Below are positions 47,601 through 56,475 of a stretch of 64,000 nucleotides of DNA, in pieces. The notes beneath the pieces are model-generated. The model had not been told where the DNA came from, searched no databases, and saw nothing but the letters and a program-made list of their open reading frames with translations. Source of the stretch: Flavobacterium psychrophilum (GTDB taxonomy: Bacteria > Bacteroidota > Bacteroidia > Flavobacteriales > Flavobacteriaceae). The position numbers and the translations under genes are program-made. The first letter of the stretch is position 1; the number at the start of each line of letters is the position of its first letter. The DNA lies in the NCBI GenBank assembly GCA_001708385.1, contig CP012388.1, positions 1,426,001 to 1,490,000 of the forward strand, read 5' to 3'.

Positions 47601-48448
47601 TCAACATTATCTTTGTCGATGATAGTATCCCTGTCTAATATAATTTCGTTACGCTCGATAGAAACTACCTCACCTGTATCCTCATCCACGAAATCCTCGT
47701 GCCAAGTATTCAATACACGTGCAGCAAGTCTTCTGCCGATATACTTCTTAAGACCGGTTTTTGAAACTTTAATCTCTTCAGCAAGATCAAATATTTCAAG
47801 GATGTCTTTATCTCTTTCAAAACCAATTGCTCTGAATAGTGTAGTAACAGGAAGCTTTTTCTTTCTGTCGATATAAGCGTACATAACACTGTTAATGTCT
47901 GTAGCGAATTCTATCCAAGAACCTTTGAAAGGAATTACCCTTGCAGAGTATAATTTTGTTCCGTTTGCGTGGAAGGATTGGCCAAAGAAAACTCCGGGAG
48001 ATCTGTGAAGCTGAGATACAACTACTCGTTCTGCACCGTTGATAACAAAAGTACCGCTAGGAGTCATATAAGGGATAGTTCCCAAATATACATCCTGTAC
48101 AATAGTTTCAAAATCTTCATGCTCAGGATCTGTACAATATAGCTTCAGCCTGGCTTTTAAAGGCACGCTATAAGTAAGTCCCCTGTCTATACATTCTTCA
48201 ATTGTATAACGTGGCGGATCAACAAAGTAATCAAGGAACTCCAATACAAACTGATTTCTTGTATCAGTAATCGGAAAGTTTTCCATGAAGGTGTTATAAA
48301 GACCTTCGTTGCCTCTTTCATCTGATTTGGTTTCAAGCTGGAAAAAATCCTTAAAGGATTTTACCTGAATGTCAAGGAAGTCCGGGTAATCAGGGATGTT
48401 TTTTGTTGAGGCAAAATTTAATCTTTCAGTCTGATTTGTTATCATCAA
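44633..48448 (-). CDS. rpoB: DNA-directed RNA polymerase beta subunit
   Basis: This 1271-aa protein contains the rifampicin-binding region ([33 protein letters not shown], split at about residues 470-500), the [17 protein letters not shown] segment, the catalytic [16 protein letters not shown] segment and the C-terminal [24 protein letters not shown] region. The rifampicin cluster carries the sensitive-type residues (Q, D, H, S positions intact). Its length fits Bacteroidota RpoB. A long hairpin separates it from rplL. Confidence 0.98.
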   Translation of the reverse strand: MMITNQTERLNFASTKNIPDYPDFLDIQVKSFKDFFQLETKSDERGNEGLYNTFMENFPITDTRNQFVLEFLDYFVDPPRYTIEECIDRGLTYSVPLKARLKLYCTDPEHEDFETIVQDVYLGTIPYMTPSGTFVINGAERVVVSQLHRSPGVFFGQSFHANGTKLYSARVIPFKGSWIEFATDINSVMYAYIDRKKKLPVTTLFRAIGFERDKDILEIFDLAEEIKVSKTGLKKYIGRRLAARVLNTWHEDFVDEDTGEVVSIERNEIILDRDTIIDKDNVEEIIDSNVKTILLHKEDNNQADYAIIHNTLQKDPTNSEKEAVEHIYRQLRNAEPPDEETARGIIDKLFFSDQRYNLGEVGRYRMNKKLGLDIPMEKQVLTKEDIITIVKYLIELINSKAEIDDIDHLSNRRVRTVGEQLSAQFGVGLARMARTIRERMNVRDNEVFTPIDLINAKTLSSVINSFFGTNQLSQFMDQTNPLAEITHKRRLSALGPGGLSRERAGFEVRDVHYTHYGRLCPIETPEGPNIGLISSLGVYAKVNGMGFIETPYRKVTDGRVDLESTPIYLSAEEEEGKMIAQANIAMDETGKITADKVIAREEGDFPVVDPNVVHYTDVAPNQIASISASLIPFLEHDDANRALMGSNMMRQAVPLLRPEAPIVGTGLERQVASDSRVLINAEGNGTVEYVDANEITIKYDRTDRERSVSFDPDEKTYQLIKFRKTNQSTSINLKPIVRKGDRVRLGQVLCEGYATQNGELALGRNLKVAFMPWKGYNFEDAIVISEKVVRDDIFTSIHVDDYSLEVRDTKLGNEELTNDIPNVSEEATKDLDENGMIRIGAEVKPGDILIGKITPKGESDPTPEEKLLRAIFGDKAGDVKDASLKASPSLHGVVLDKKLFARAVKDKRKRTKDKDDLGKLEMDFEVKFIELKDRLIDKLFNIVNGKTSQGVMNDLGEEVLPKGKKYTQKMLYAVEDFAHLTKGQWTTDDETNAMVNDLIHNYKIKLNDLQGALRREKFTITVGDELPSGILKLAKVYIAKKRKLKVGDKMAGRHGNKGIVAKIVRHEDMPFLEDGTPVDIVLNPLGVPSRMNIGQIYETVLGWAGMNLGRKFATPIFDGASLDQINELTDEAGIPRFGHTYLYDGGTGERFHQPATVGVIYMLKLGHMVDDKMHARSIGPYSLITQQPLGGKAQFGGQRFGEMEVWALEAYGASSTLREILTVKSDDVIGRAKTYEAIVKGETMPEPGLPESFNVLMHELKGLGLDIRLEE

Positions 48449-48511
48449 TGGACAAAATTTTGATTAAAATAATTTATTAAAAACGTATAAAAATGTTATT
48501 ATACGAAAAAT

Positions 48512-48548
48512 GGTTTAGGCCTTTGAGAGTACTTCTCAAGGCCTAAAC
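48512..48548 (-). terminator. Hairpin attenuator between rplL and rpoB
   Basis: GTTTAGGCC(T)TTGAGA pairs with TCTCAAGGCCTAAAC (15 bp, one bulge), and on the minus strand a short T-run follows. It lies downstream of rplL and about 60 nt before rpoB. It probably terminates part of the transcripts, lowering rpoBC relative to the ribosomal proteins, as the rplL-rpoB attenuator does in Enterobacteria. Confidence 0.75.
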
Positions 48549-48572
48549 CTGGGTTTTGTAACTTATGTAAGC

Positions 48573-48947
48573 TTATTTAAGCTCAACAACAGCTCCAGCT
48601 TCTTCTAAAGATTTTTTAAGACCTTCAGCCTCTTCTTTAGAGATACCTTCTTTAACGTTTGTAGGAGCACCGTCTACAAGATCTTTAGCTTCTTTAAGAC
48701 CTAAACCTGTAAGTTCTTTTACAGCTTTAACAACGCCTAATTTAGAAGCACCAGCATCTTTAAGAACTACAGTGAACTCAGTTTGCTCTTCAGCAGCAGG
48801 AGCATCACCTCCAGCAGCAGGACCAGCAACTACTGCAGCAGCAGCAGGCTCGATTCCATACTCATCTTTTAATATTGTAGCTAGTTCGTTAACTTCTTTA
48901 ACTGTAAGATTAACTAGTTGTTCTGCGAATTGTTTCAAATCTGCCAT
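48573..48947 (-). CDS. rplL: 50S ribosomal protein L7/L12
   Basis: This 124-aa protein has an N-terminal dimerisation helix region ([18 protein letters not shown]), an alanine/proline-rich hinge (about 35-55) and the C-terminal factor-binding domain ([27 protein letters not shown]). It forms the ribosomal stalk with L10, recruiting translation GTPases. It lies 67 nt downstream of rplJ. Confidence 0.98.
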   Translation of the reverse strand: MADLKQFAEQLVNLTVKEVNELATILKDEYGIEPAAAAVVAGPAAGGDAPAAEEQTEFTVVLKDAGASKLGVVKAVKELTGLGLKEAKDLVDGAPTNVKEGISKEEAEGLKKSLEEAGAVVELK

Positions 48948-49014
48948 TTTTTCTATCGTTTTAAATAGTTTGTAATATATAATTTATAAAGTGCGTTCTG
49001 CGCGTATTACCTGA

Positions 49015-49530
49015 TTATTTCTCAGATAATGTTTTAACAAGTCCTGCGATTGTATTACCACCAGATTTAAGGGCAGAAATAACGTTTTTAGCAGGCGATT
49101 GAAGTAGACCGATGATTTCTCCGATAACTTCGTCTTTAGATTTAAGTGCTACAAGGGCGTCAAGCTGGTTGTCACCGATGAACACTGCTTCAAAGATGTA
49201 AGCACCTTTAAGAACTGGTTTATCAGATTTTTTACGGAATTCTTTGATGATCTTAGCAGGAGCGTTTCCGTTCTCAGCGATCATTATTGAAGTACTTCCT
49301 TTTAGGATAGTAGGTAGTTCACCATAGTTGTTCTCGGCACTTTCCATTGCTTTTTCAAGCAGGGTGTTCTTAACAACTTCAAGTTTTATACCAGCTTTAA
49401 AACAAGCTCTCCTTAAGTTTGAAGTATTCTCTGCATTAAGTCCTGAAATATCTGTTACATAAACAACGTTTGTACCAGCCAACTGTGCAGTTAAATCTTC
49501 AATAACTCTTGATTTTTCTTCTTTGGTCAT
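49015..49530 (-). CDS. rplJ: 50S ribosomal protein L10
   Basis: This 171-aa protein starts MTKEEKSRVIEDL and contains the rRNA-binding N-terminal domain (LRRACFKAGIKLEVVKNTL), with a C-terminal helix that binds L7/L12 dimers (about 150-171). In many bacteria it represses its own operon at the rplJ leader; no leader structure was identified here because only 22 nt separate it from rplA. Confidence 0.98.
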   Translation of the reverse strand: MTKEEKSRVIEDLTAQLAGTNVVYVTDISGLNAENTSNLRRACFKAGIKLEVVKNTLLEKAMESAENNYGELPTILKGSTSIMIAENGNAPAKIIKEFRKKSDKPVLKGAYIFEAVFIGDNQLDALVALKSKDEVIGEIIGLLQSPAKNVISALKSGGNTIAGLVKTLSEK

Positions 49531-49552
49531 AATAAAACTTTTTAACTACCAA

Positions 49553-50242
49553 TTATACTGCTTTAGGATCTAAAGCGATAGCAGGGCTCATAGTAGAAGA
49601 GATATGTATACTCTTAATGTATGTACCTTTAGCTGCAGTTGGTTTCAATTTGATTAATGTTTGAATAATTTCGTGAGCGTTCTCAGTTATCTTGTCAGCA
49701 TCAAAAGAAATTCTTCCGATTCCTGCGTGAACGATACCGGTTTTGTCAACTTTAAAGTCAATTTTACCAGCTTTAACTTCCTGAACAGCTTTAGCCACAT
49801 CCATAGTAACAGTTCCTGTTTTAGGGTTTGGCATAAGTCCACGAGGACCTAAGATTCTACCTAAAGGACCTAGTTTACCCATAACTGCAGGCATAGTGAT
49901 GATAACATCAACATCTGTCCATCCGTCTTTAATTTTTTGAAGGTAATCATCTAAACCTACAAAGTCTGCACCAGCAGCTGTAGCTTCAGCTTCTTTATCA
50001 GGAGTTACAAGAGCAAGAACTCTTACATCTTTACCTGTACCATGAGGAAGTGTAACAACACCCCTTACCATTTGATTCGCTTTTCTTGGATCTACTCCCA
50101 GACGTACTGCGATATCAACAGACTCATCAAATTTTGCAGTAGCAACTGTTTTGATTAATGCAGAAGCATCTTTCAATGAATACAGCTTGTTCTTCTCAAT
50201 TTTTGAAGCAGCCTCTTTTTGTTTTTTTGTCAATTTTGCCAT
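49553..50242 (-). CDS. rplA: 50S ribosomal protein L1
   Basis: This 229-aa protein contains the conserved [23 protein letters not shown] region (about 47-70) and the [15 protein letters not shown] segment (about 131-145) typical of uL1. It binds 23S rRNA at the L1 stalk near the exit site. It lies 18 nt downstream of rplK, the usual rplK-rplA pair. Confidence 0.98.
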   Translation of the reverse strand: MAKLTKKQKEAASKIEKNKLYSLKDASALIKTVATAKFDESVDIAVRLGVDPRKANQMVRGVVTLPHGTGKDVRVLALVTPDKEAEATAAGADFVGLDDYLQKIKDGWTDVDVIITMPAVMGKLGPLGRILGPRGLMPNPKTGTVTMDVAKAVQEVKAGKIDFKVDKTGIVHAGIGRISFDADKITENAHEIIQTLIKLKPTAAKGTYIKSIHISSTMSPAIALDPKAV

Positions 50243-50260
50243 TTCTTCTTTTTCTTTAGA

Positions 50261-50698
50261 TTAAAAAGGAGCTGTTCCTGATACTGTTATACCCATAGAC
50301 CTTGCAGTTCCGGCAATCATACTCATAGCTTTCTCAATAGTGAAAGCGTTTAAGTCAGCCATTTTGTCTTCAGCAATAGCCCTGATTTGATCCCAGGTAA
50401 CGCTAGCTACTTTCTTACGGTTAGGCTCACCAGAACCCCCTTTAAGTTTAGCAGCGTCCAATAATTGGATAGCAGCCGGTGGCGTTTTAACAACAAACTC
50501 GAAAGATTTGTCTTTATACACAGTAATTTGCACTGGTAAAATCTTGCCTGGTTTATCCTGAGTCCTAGCATTAAACTGCTTACAGAACTCCATGATGTTA
50601 ACTCCAGCAGCCCCCAAAGCAGGTCCAACCGGTGGCGACGGGTTCGCAGCACCTCCCTTAACTTGTAGTTTTACTACTTTACTAATTTCTTTAGCCAT
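50261..50698 (-). CDS. rplK: 50S ribosomal protein L11
   Basis: This 145-aa protein contains the [15 protein letters not shown] motif (about 15-29), the [10 protein letters not shown] segment, and the C-terminal rRNA-binding domain ending with AGTARSMGI. It forms the GTPase-associated centre with L10 and helps control the stringent response. It is 70 nt downstream of nusG. Confidence 0.98.
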   Translation of the reverse strand: MAKEISKVVKLQVKGGAANPSPPVGPALGAAGVNIMEFCKQFNARTQDKPGKILPVQITVYKDKSFEFVVKTPPAAIQLLDAAKLKGGSGEPNRKKVASVTWDQIRAIAEDKMADLNAFTIEKAMSMIAGTARSMGITVSGTAPF

Positions 50699-50768
50699 TT
50701 CTTTAAAAAAAATTTAGCACATCTTCATTGGAAGCGAATGATGTGATTTATAATAAGTGTAACAAAAA

Positions 50769-51320
50769 TTATACTTTTTCTACTTGCATAAAGCTAAGTT
50801 CAAGCGGCGTTTTTCTTCCGAAAATCTTCACCATAACTTCCAGCTTACGCTTCTCTTCATTTACTTTCTCAACGCTTCCGTTGAAACCGTTAAATGGCCC
50901 GTCAATAACTTTTACAGTTTCACCAACCGAGAACGGTATAGCTACATTGTCAGTTTTAACAGATAATTCGTCTACTTTACCAAGCATCCTGTTAACCTCA
51001 GAAAGGCGTAACGGAACCGCATCGCCACCCTTAGTCTCGCCAAGAAAGCCAATAACACCTGTAATAGACTTAATAATGTGAGGTATTTCGCCAGTTAGGT
51101 TAGCCTCTACCATCACATATCCCGGAAAATAAACCCTGTCTTTGCTGATTTTTTTACCATCACGCACTTGAACCACTTTTTCAGTAGGAACAAGAACCTG
51201 AGAGATATAATCTCCCATTCCAAGTCTGTTAATTTCCGTTTCTATGTAGTTTTTTACTTTATTTTCCTGACCGCTTACCGCTCTAACCACATACCACTTT
51301 TTGACACTGTTATCAGTCAT
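50769..51320 (-). CDS. nusG: Transcription termination/antitermination factor NusG
   Basis: This 183-aa protein has the NGN domain (KWYVVRAVSGQENKVKNYIE, FPGYVMVEANL) and a C-terminal KOW domain (GETVKVIDGPFNGFNGSVEKV). The length is near that of E. coli NusG, without the large inserted domain of some lineages. It couples polymerase with ribosome or Rho. It lies 10 nt after secE in the normal secE-nusG order. Confidence 0.98.
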   Translation of the reverse strand: MTDNSVKKWYVVRAVSGQENKVKNYIETEINRLGMGDYISQVLVPTEKVVQVRDGKKISKDRVYFPGYVMVEANLTGEIPHIIKSITGVIGFLGETKGGDAVPLRLSEVNRMLGKVDELSVKTDNVAIPFSVGETVKVIDGPFNGFNGSVEKVNEEKRKLEVMVKIFGRKTPLELSFMQVEKV

Positions 51321-51330
51321 TGCAATAAAA

Positions 51331-51528
51331 TTAATTTTTTAGAAACTTATATATATTCGCCACAAGAACCTCAAAGCCCTTATCGATACCAAAAGTAACT
51401 AAAGCAAATATTACCGAAAAAACAGCAACAATAATAGTAAGGCGCTGTATTTCAGCCCACTCAGGCCATGTTACATTAGATTTTAACTCTGTAAATGCCT
51501 CCGATATGTAATTAGTAACCTTTGCCAT
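51331..51528 (-). CDS. secE: Preprotein translocase subunit SecE
   Basis: This 65-aa protein has a single membrane helix (about 31-54) preceded by the amphipathic segment NYISEAFTELKSNVTWPEW, the conserved SecE core. It is the essential clamp of the SecYEG channel. It is encoded between tRNA-Trp and nusG, the standard context. Confidence 0.95.
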   Translation of the reverse strand: MAKVTNYISEAFTELKSNVTWPEWAEIQRLTIIVAVFSVIFALVTFGIDKGFEVLVANIYKFLKN

Positions 51529-51544
51529 TGTATTTCGTTTTTTG

Positions 51545-51615
51545 CACGGGTGGAGGGATTCGAACCCCCATCAACGGTTTTGGAGACCGCTATTCTACCC
51601 TTGAACTACACCCGT
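51545..51615 (-). tRNA. tRNA-Trp (anticodon CCA)
   Basis: The acceptor arms ACGGGTG and CACCCGT pair fully, the anticodon loop reads CTCCAAA, and the T-loop is GTTCGAATC. The 3' CCA is not encoded. It lies 16 nt before secE and downstream of the tuf terminator, so it is probably transcribed with secE-nusG. Confidence 0.95.
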
Positions 51616-51620
51616 TTGTT

Positions 51621-51656
51621 AAAAAACAGTCCGGAACCGGAGCACCGGACTGTTTT
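51621..51656 (-). terminator. Rho-independent terminator after tuf
   Basis: AAAACAGTCCGG pairs perfectly with CCGGACTGTTTT, and a T-run continues on the minus strand. It lies between the tuf stop and tRNA-Trp. Read-through would be needed for tuf to share a transcript with tRNA-Trp-secE. Confidence 0.9.
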
Positions 51657-51673
51657 ATATATTTAATATACTA

Positions 51674-52858
51674 CTATAGGATCTCAGTTACCTGACCTGC
51701 ACCTACTGTACGACCACCTTCACGGATAGCGAAACGAAGACCTACGCTAAGAGCGATTGGGCTAAGAAGCGTTACCTCAATAGTAAGGTTATCTCCAGGC
51801 ATTACCATCTCTACACCAGCTGGAAGAGTGATAGTTCCTGTTACGTCTGTAGTTCTTACATAGAACTGCGGACGGTAGTTATTATGGAATGGAGTGTGAC
51901 GTCCACCTTCTTCTTTTTTAAGGATATAAACCTCTGCATTGAAATGAGCATGTGGCTTAACAGATCCTGGCTTAATGATAACCATACCTCTTTTGATATC
52001 AGCTTTATCGATACCACGTAGAAGTAAACCTACGTTATCTCCAGCTTCACCTCTATCAAGGATTTTACGGAACATCTCAACACCAGTGATTGTAGAAGTA
52101 AGCTTCTCAGCACCCATACCAATGATTTCAACTGCATCACCTGTATTAGCAACACCAGTTTCGATACGACCTGTAGCAACAGTTCCACGACCAGTAATTG
52201 TAAATACGTCTTCAACAGGCATAAGGAATGGTTTCTCAACATCACGTACCGGCATTTCAATCCAAGTATCAACAGCCTCCATAAGAGCTAAAACTGTATC
52301 AACCCACTGAGGCTCACCATTAAGTGCACCTAGAGCAGAACCTTGGATAACTGGTCCGTTATCACCATCATATTGATAGAAAGATAGTAGATCTCTGATT
52401 TCCATTTCAACCAGCTCAAGAAGCTCAGCATCATCAACCATATCCACTTTATTCATAAATACAACCATTCTTGGAACACCAACCTGGCGACCTAGAAGGA
52501 TGTGCTCACGTGTTTGAGGCATTGGTCCATCAGTTGCAGCAACTACAAGGATAGCACCATCCATCTGAGCAGCACCAGTAACCATGTTTTTCACGTAATC
52601 CGCGTGACCTGGACAGTCAACGTGAGCATAGTGACGGTTAGCTGTAGCATATTCTACGTGTGAAGTATTAATTGTAATACCTCTTTCTTTTTCTTCAGGA
52701 GCGTTATCAATTTGATCAAATGATTTTGCTTCAGAAAAACCTGCATCTGATAATACTTTAGTAATAGCAGCAGTCAAAGTTGTTTTACCGTGGTCAACGT
52801 GTCCGATTGTACCTATGTTAAGGTGCGGCTTCGACCTATCAAAAGTTTCCTTTGCCAT
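51674..52858 (-). CDS. tuf: Translation elongation factor Tu
   Basis: This 394-aa protein has the GTPase motifs GHVDHGKT (about 18-25), DCPGHADY (G3, about 80-87), NKVD (G4) and the switch region RGITINT. The domain II/III sequences are complete, with C-terminus GAGQVTEIL. It delivers aminoacyl-tRNA to the ribosome. It lies directly downstream of tRNA genes, in the tRNA-tuf-tRNA-Trp order normal in Bacteroidota. Confidence 0.99.
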   Translation of the reverse strand: MAKETFDRSKPHLNIGTIGHVDHGKTTLTAAITKVLSDAGFSEAKSFDQIDNAPEEKERGITINTSHVEYATANRHYAHVDCPGHADYVKNMVTGAAQMDGAILVVAATDGPMPQTREHILLGRQVGVPRMVVFMNKVDMVDDAELLELVEMEIRDLLSFYQYDGDNGPVIQGSALGALNGEPQWVDTVLALMEAVDTWIEMPVRDVEKPFLMPVEDVFTITGRGTVATGRIETGVANTGDAVEIIGMGAEKLTSTITGVEMFRKILDRGEAGDNVGLLLRGIDKADIKRGMVIIKPGSVKPHAHFNAEVYILKKEEGGRHTPFHNNYRPQFYVRTTDVTGTITLPAGVEMVMPGDNLTIEVTLLSPIALSVGLRFAIREGGRTVGAGQVTEIL

Positions 52859-52912
52859 GATTTAATAATTTAATCTTAGTTATATAATTAGTGTTCAAAT
52901 TCTTTTAACTTG

Positions 52913-52984
52913 AGCCAATGACGGGAATTGAACCCGTGACCTCTTCCTTACCAAGGAAGCACTCTACCCCTGAGCTACACCGGC
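52913..52984 (-). tRNA. tRNA-Thr (anticodon GGT)
   Basis: The acceptor strands GCCGGTG and CATTGGC pair with two G-T wobbles. The anticodon stem CTTCC/GGAAG encloses TTGGTAA. CCA is not encoded. It lies 54 nt upstream of tuf. Confidence 0.95.
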
Positions 52985-53008
52985 AACGTAACAGCAGGGC
53001 TGTTTTAG

Positions 53009-53089
53009 TGGGGAGAGAAGGATTCGAACCTTCGAAGGTTTCCCAACGGATTTACAGTCCGTCCTCGTTGGCCGCTTGAGTATCTCCCC
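53009..53089 (-). tRNA. tRNA-Tyr (anticodon GTA)
   Basis: The acceptor strands GGGGAGA and TCTCCCC pair fully. The anticodon loop reads CTGTAAA, and a long variable arm typical of tRNA-Tyr follows. CCA is not encoded. Confidence 0.95.
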
Positions 53090-53217
53090 TAACCTTTACT
53101 TTCAGTTGCTTTTTCAAAAAACGTTTGAGCTAAAATTATCAAAGCTTTATTTTAAACATCTCATCCTCAACGGAATCACAATTTAAGAAAACCAAAACAA
53201 TAAAAACTCTTTATTTG

Positions 53218-53291
53218 AGCCGATAGAGGGACTCGAACCCACGACCTGCTGATTACAAATCAGCTGCTCTAGCCAGCTGAGCTACACCGGC
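53218..53291 (-). tRNA. tRNA-Thr (anticodon TGT)
   Basis: The acceptor strands GCCGGTG and TATCGGC pair with wobbles, and the anticodon stem CTGAT/ATCAG encloses TTTGTAA. It is the first tRNA after the hpf terminator. The 128-nt spacer to tRNA-Tyr holds no further tRNA. Confidence 0.95.
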
Positions 53292-53300
53292 AACTTACAA

Positions 53301-53328
53301 TAAAAAAGTCCGCTATTTCTAACGGACT
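53301..53328 (-). terminator. Rho-independent terminator after hpf
   Basis: On the minus strand AGTCCGTTA pairs with TAGCGGACT (one G-U) around a GAAA tetraloop and is followed by TTTTTTA. It separates the rpsU-xer-hpf unit from the tRNA-tuf unit. Confidence 0.9.
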
Positions 53329-53383
53329 GCAAATGTAGAGAATTTATTTTTTAATCAAAACATTTTTCAACTTTTTTTTCTCT

Positions 53384-53686
53384 TTATGAGTATGCTCTGA
53401 TTTTTTGTTTTCTTTTCATAAGTAAACGTTCCATAGAATCGGCCGCTAATTCAACAGCCTCCTCAAATGTTTTACACTGTTTTTTGACTATAAACTCGTC
53501 TCCCGGGACTGCAACTTTAATCTCTGCTATCTTATTTTGTTTATCACTGGTATTATCCAGTTTAAAATAGACATCCGAACCCACTACTTTGTCATAATAC
53601 TTTTCAAGCTTATCCAAACGGTCCTGAACATAGCCCACCAGTTTCCTGTCAACATTAAAGTTGACTGCATGAACATTTACTTTCAT
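53384..53686 (-). CDS. hpf: Short ribosome hibernation-promoting factor (HPF/RaiA family)
   Basis: This 100-aa protein of the HPF/YfiA family has the N-terminal MKVNVHAVNFNVDRKLVGYVQ strand-helix and the KVAVPGDEFIVKKQCKTFEEAVELAADSMERLL region. It lacks the C-terminal extension of long HPF. It binds the 30S decoding site in stationary phase to inactivate ribosomes. It lies 30 nt downstream of the Xer gene, in a unit that begins with rpsU. Confidence 0.92.
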   Translation of the reverse strand: MKVNVHAVNFNVDRKLVGYVQDRLDKLEKYYDKVVGSDVYFKLDNTSDKQNKIAEIKVAVPGDEFIVKKQCKTFEEAVELAADSMERLLMKRKQKIRAYS

Positions 53687-53716
53687 AATCTCAAACTTTT
53701 TATTCGTTAAACATTT

Positions 53717-54619
53717 TTAAGAATCGCCACGGCTGCGAGGATGAGAATCTCCATACACCTTTTTCAACTCAGCAAGACTGCTGTGGGTATAAATTTGTGT
53801 AGACGATAAACTCGCATGCCCCAATAACTCTTTTACTGAATTCAAATCGGCTCCATTGTTAAGTAAATGTGTCGCAAATGTGTGCCGAAGCACGTGAGGA
53901 CTCTTCTTTACCTTCCCGGAGACAACACTAAAGTAACTATTTATTAACCTATAAACAAAGGATTCACTGACTTTATTGCCACGGCTGTTTAAAATTAACA
54001 CATCAGGATTTGTAACCGAAGTAAGCTTCCGTCTTTCAACAAGATACCTTCCCAACAATTGAGACGTACACTCCAATACCGGGAGTATACGCTCTTTATT
54101 ACGTTTCCCTAACACTTTAAGCGTGTGGTTTCCCGAATCGAAACTATTCAGCTTAAGACCAATAAGCTCCGCACGACGAATTCCCGTAGTATAAAAAATT
54201 TCGATTATCAACCTATTCCTTATCCCCTCAAAATCATCAGGATAATCAACATCAGACATAACATCCTGAAGTTCTTTTTCTGAAAAAGGAACCTGTACTT
54301 TTTTTTCTGTTTTGAGGGATTTATGCTGCAGCAATGGATTCACCGTTATTTGCCTTGAGCGAAGTAAAAATTTATAAAATGATTTTAGTGAGGATATTTT
54401 ACGGTTTACTGTCTTGTTAGCCATCCCGGACTCAACCAGGCTTACCACCCACCGACGTATAAAACTATAATTAATCTCTTCTAAAGAAACACCTTCATCC
54501 TCTTCTTTTATAAATTTCTCAAAAGAAGCAACATCGTCGGTATAAGCACGCAGCGTTAATAAGGAATAGTTTTTTTCCTTTAATAGATAATCTGCATATG
54601 CTTGTTTAGAATCGACCAT
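53717..54619 (-). CDS. Tyrosine recombinase of the XerC/XerD type
   Basis: This 300-aa protein, counted from the ATG at 54619, has an N-terminal core-binding SAM-like domain (about 1-95; YADYLLKEKNYSLLTLRAY) and a C-terminal catalytic domain. The catalytic residues are all present: R in TTGIRRAELIGL, a Lys near KVLGKRNKE, HxxR in HVLRHTFATHLL, and H...Y in LGHASLSSTQIYTH. An upstream in-frame start at 54640 lies inside the rpsU terminator hairpin, so 54619 is preferred. Its fixed place between rpsU and hpf argues for a housekeeping Xer role (dimer resolution), not a mobile-element integrase. XerC or XerD cannot be told apart here. Confidence 0.93.
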   Translation of the reverse strand: MVDSKQAYADYLLKEKNYSLLTLRAYTDDVASFEKFIKEEDEGVSLEEINYSFIRRWVVSLVESGMANKTVNRKISSLKSFYKFLLRSRQITVNPLLQHKSLKTEKKVQVPFSEKELQDVMSDVDYPDDFEGIRNRLIIEIFYTTGIRRAELIGLKLNSFDSGNHTLKVLGKRNKERILPVLECTSQLLGRYLVERRKLTSVTNPDVLILNSRGNKVSESFVYRLINSYFSVVSGKVKKSPHVLRHTFATHLLNNGADLNSVKELLGHASLSSTQIYTHSSLAELKKVYGDSHPRSRGDS

Positions 54620-54666
54620 AAAAAAAACCGTTAACAGCAAAGTTATGAAACTTTTCTGCTAACGGT
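54620..54666 (-). terminator. Rho-independent terminator after rpsU, abutting the Xer start codon
   Basis: On the minus strand CCGTTAGCAGAAAAG pairs with CTTTGCTGTTAACGG (mismatches inside) and is followed by eight T, which end at the ATG of the Xer gene. Read-through transcripts would have the start codon immediately after the U-tract. Confidence 0.85.
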
Positions 54667-54691
54667 AAGTATTTTTAATCCTATGGATTGA

Positions 54692-54886
54692 TTAATTCTC
54701 TAGAGAATCTCTTAGTCCCTGGATATAACTTGCTTTCTGAACCTGAACTCTTCTTACAACTGAAGGTTTGATGAATGCCTGACGCTTTCTTAACTGACGT
54801 ACAACGCCTGTTTTATCAAATTTTCTTTTGTAACGCTTAAGCGCTCTATCAATATTTTCTCCGTCTTTAATTGGTATAATCAACAT
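54692..54886 (-). CDS. rpsU: 30S ribosomal protein S21
   Basis: This 64-aa protein begins MLIIPIKDGENIDRALKRYKRKFDKTGV, typical of Bacteroidota bS21, and has a basic middle (LRKRQAFIKPSVVRR). In Bacteroidota bS21 helps sequester the anti-Shine-Dalgarno end of 16S rRNA. The gene has a strong Shine-Dalgarno element, rare in this phylum and consistent with autoregulation, and a near-consensus promoter. The alpha-amylase gene upstream ends 73 nt before its start. Confidence 0.95.
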   Translation of the reverse strand: MLIIPIKDGENIDRALKRYKRKFDKTGVVRQLRKRQAFIKPSVVRRVQVQKASYIQGLRDSLEN

Positions 54887-54893
54887 AATATAA

Positions 54894-54901
54894 CACCTCC
54901 T
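54894..54901 (-). promoter_or_regulatory. Strong Shine-Dalgarno site of rpsU
   Basis: The minus strand reads AGGAGGTG with 7 nt to the ATG. Most genes in this window have no purine-rich site of this quality. It probably makes rpsU translation depend on ribosomes with an exposed anti-SD, that is, ribosomes lacking bS21. Confidence 0.8.
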
Positions 54902-54914
54902 CTCGTTAAGGGTG

Positions 54915-54946
54915 CAAACTTATATCTTTTTTTTAAACCTCACAAA
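54915..54946 (-). promoter_or_regulatory. Bacteroidota-type promoter of rpsU
   Basis: On the minus strand TTTG (54943-54946) is followed after 20 nt by TAAGTTTG (54915-54922), matching TTTG-N19/21-TAnnTTTG. It is the clearest complete promoter found in this window. Confidence 0.75.
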
Positions 54947-54959
54947 CTAAATTTATATT

Positions 54960-56315
54960 TTATTTTACCGACCAAATAGTATATCCATGAGGCGGCGCCT
55001 GAACCTTAACCCAGGTATCTGCCTGCGTTACAGGCTCCCATACCGAATTACCTGTGTAGTCTTTAATTGTAGAATTCGCCCAATTGGTATCTACCCATCG
55101 CTCCTGCCAAGAATCGCTATTATTAATATAAACTATAATTCCGGGGCTGCCATTTCTTCGTGCTACATATTCATCGTTATCTGCATACAGATATGTTGTA
55201 TTACCCGATGCCTTATTGTTGTGGATCCAAATAAGATTATTTAACTTGTTCTTATCCAGCCATTCCTCATAATCCCTGTAAAACATACATGGATATCCTT
55301 CGTGGGTTAGAATATAAGCATAGGCCAGTATCTTATTATTAAATATCTCATTAGTGTCATGATTAGATACAAACGTTACCGCTCTATATGGATTACGTTT
55401 TAACAACATATCACCATTTAGCTGTGTAAGATCGGCATTATTAAGTGCATCGCGCATCTTATAATAGCAGGCAAAATCAAAAGCACTTGATTCTGCACTA
55501 TTTGCCCACGTCTCTAATGTAGCTGCATTACCATCCCAATATTCTCCAACCGTAAAACCTCCCACTGCATTTTTAAAGTTTTTCACCACCCACGGCTCAA
55601 AACCTTTTACATAGTCAAATCGCCAACCATCAAAATGCATTACATTTTTATAATATTTAGCTATAGAATTAGGATTATTATAGAGCCAGTCCTGAACATA
55701 AGCCTTATCATGACATAGATCCGGATAACCTCCAAAAGAGCCGGCGTCGGACGCATGAACATCATTTGGATGAAAATCATTATATGAACGTAAAAACAAT
55801 CCTGAAGCGGGCGTAAAGCTTGTCCATGTATTAGCTCCTGTATAGGGATTAAACTCAGACGCACCACCACTATTATGATTGATTACTATATCAGCAATAA
55901 CATCTATATTATTATTGTGTGCTGTATTGATAAGTGATTGTATTTCTGTCAAAGAGCCAAAACGGGTTTCAACATTTCCCATTTGATTATAACTCCCAAA
56001 GTCAAAGTAATCAAACGGATCGTACCCCATCGAATAACCCCCATTTTGTGCTTTGGTAGCCGGCGGCAGCCATATTGCATCAATACCAGCGTTAGCCCAT
56101 GAAGGGACTTTTCCCGATATTGTATTCCACCAGGTGCCACCACCGGGAACATCCCAGTAGAAAGCCTGCATCATAACTTTAGAACCTGCAGCCTTGGCAG
56201 GAATACGGTTTTCATTTTGGCTATTTGCCTGATTGTTTTTTTCTGATACATCAGCATCACCGGAGCAGCCCCACATAATAAAAGCAGAGACTACAATTGT
56301 AAATATGCATTTCAT
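54960..56315 (-). CDS. Lipoprotein alpha-amylase (GH13)
   Basis: This 451-aa protein has a lipoprotein signal with lipobox Cys C17 (IMWGC), a short Asn-rich linker, and a (beta/alpha)8 amylase domain. It shows the GH13 regions DIVINHN, GWRFDYVKG (nucleophile D234), VGEYW (acid/base E258) and FVSNHD (D320). The C-terminal beta domain is compact and there is no T9SS sorting tail, so it is likely anchored at the outer membrane or periplasm. It hydrolyses internal alpha-1,4 bonds of starch or maltodextrin. It is monocistronic; no sus genes are adjacent. Confidence 0.93.
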   Translation of the reverse strand: MKCIFTIVVSAFIMWGCSGDADVSEKNNQANSQNENRIPAKAAGSKVMMQAFYWDVPGGGTWWNTISGKVPSWANAGIDAIWLPPATKAQNGGYSMGYDPFDYFDFGSYNQMGNVETRFGSLTEIQSLINTAHNNNIDVIADIVINHNSGGASEFNPYTGANTWTSFTPASGLFLRSYNDFHPNDVHASDAGSFGGYPDLCHDKAYVQDWLYNNPNSIAKYYKNVMHFDGWRFDYVKGFEPWVVKNFKNAVGGFTVGEYWDGNAATLETWANSAESSAFDFACYYKMRDALNNADLTQLNGDMLLKRNPYRAVTFVSNHDTNEIFNNKILAYAYILTHEGYPCMFYRDYEEWLDKNKLNNLIWIHNNKASGNTTYLYADNDEYVARRNGSPGIIVYINNSDSWQERWVDTNWANSTIKDYTGNSVWEPVTQADTWVKVQAPPHGYTIWSVK

Positions 56316-56420
56316 AATTAATAGGTTTGATTATTACCTAATTTATAAAATTCAGTATTCACAATTACTTATTTCACACCAACACATCAACTACAACGTT
56401 ATAGTGTTGATAAATAAAAA

Positions 56421-56452
56421 TAAAAAAGGCTTCTGCAGATACAGAAGCCTTT
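56421..56452 (-). terminator. Rho-independent terminator after the acyl-CoA dehydrogenase gene
   Basis: AAAGGCTTCTG and CAGAAGCCTTT form a perfect 11-bp stem, and the minus strand continues as a T-rich run. It ends the four-gene operon starting at 60098. Confidence 0.9.
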
Positions 56453-56475
56453 AAAGCTATTTATATTTTAATTAC

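Noticed and set aside
53717..54619. Tyrosine recombinase as a sign of an integrated mobile element
   Set aside because: It sits between rpsU and hpf, a fixed housekeeping order in Bacteroidota; no att repeats or cargo genes surround it.
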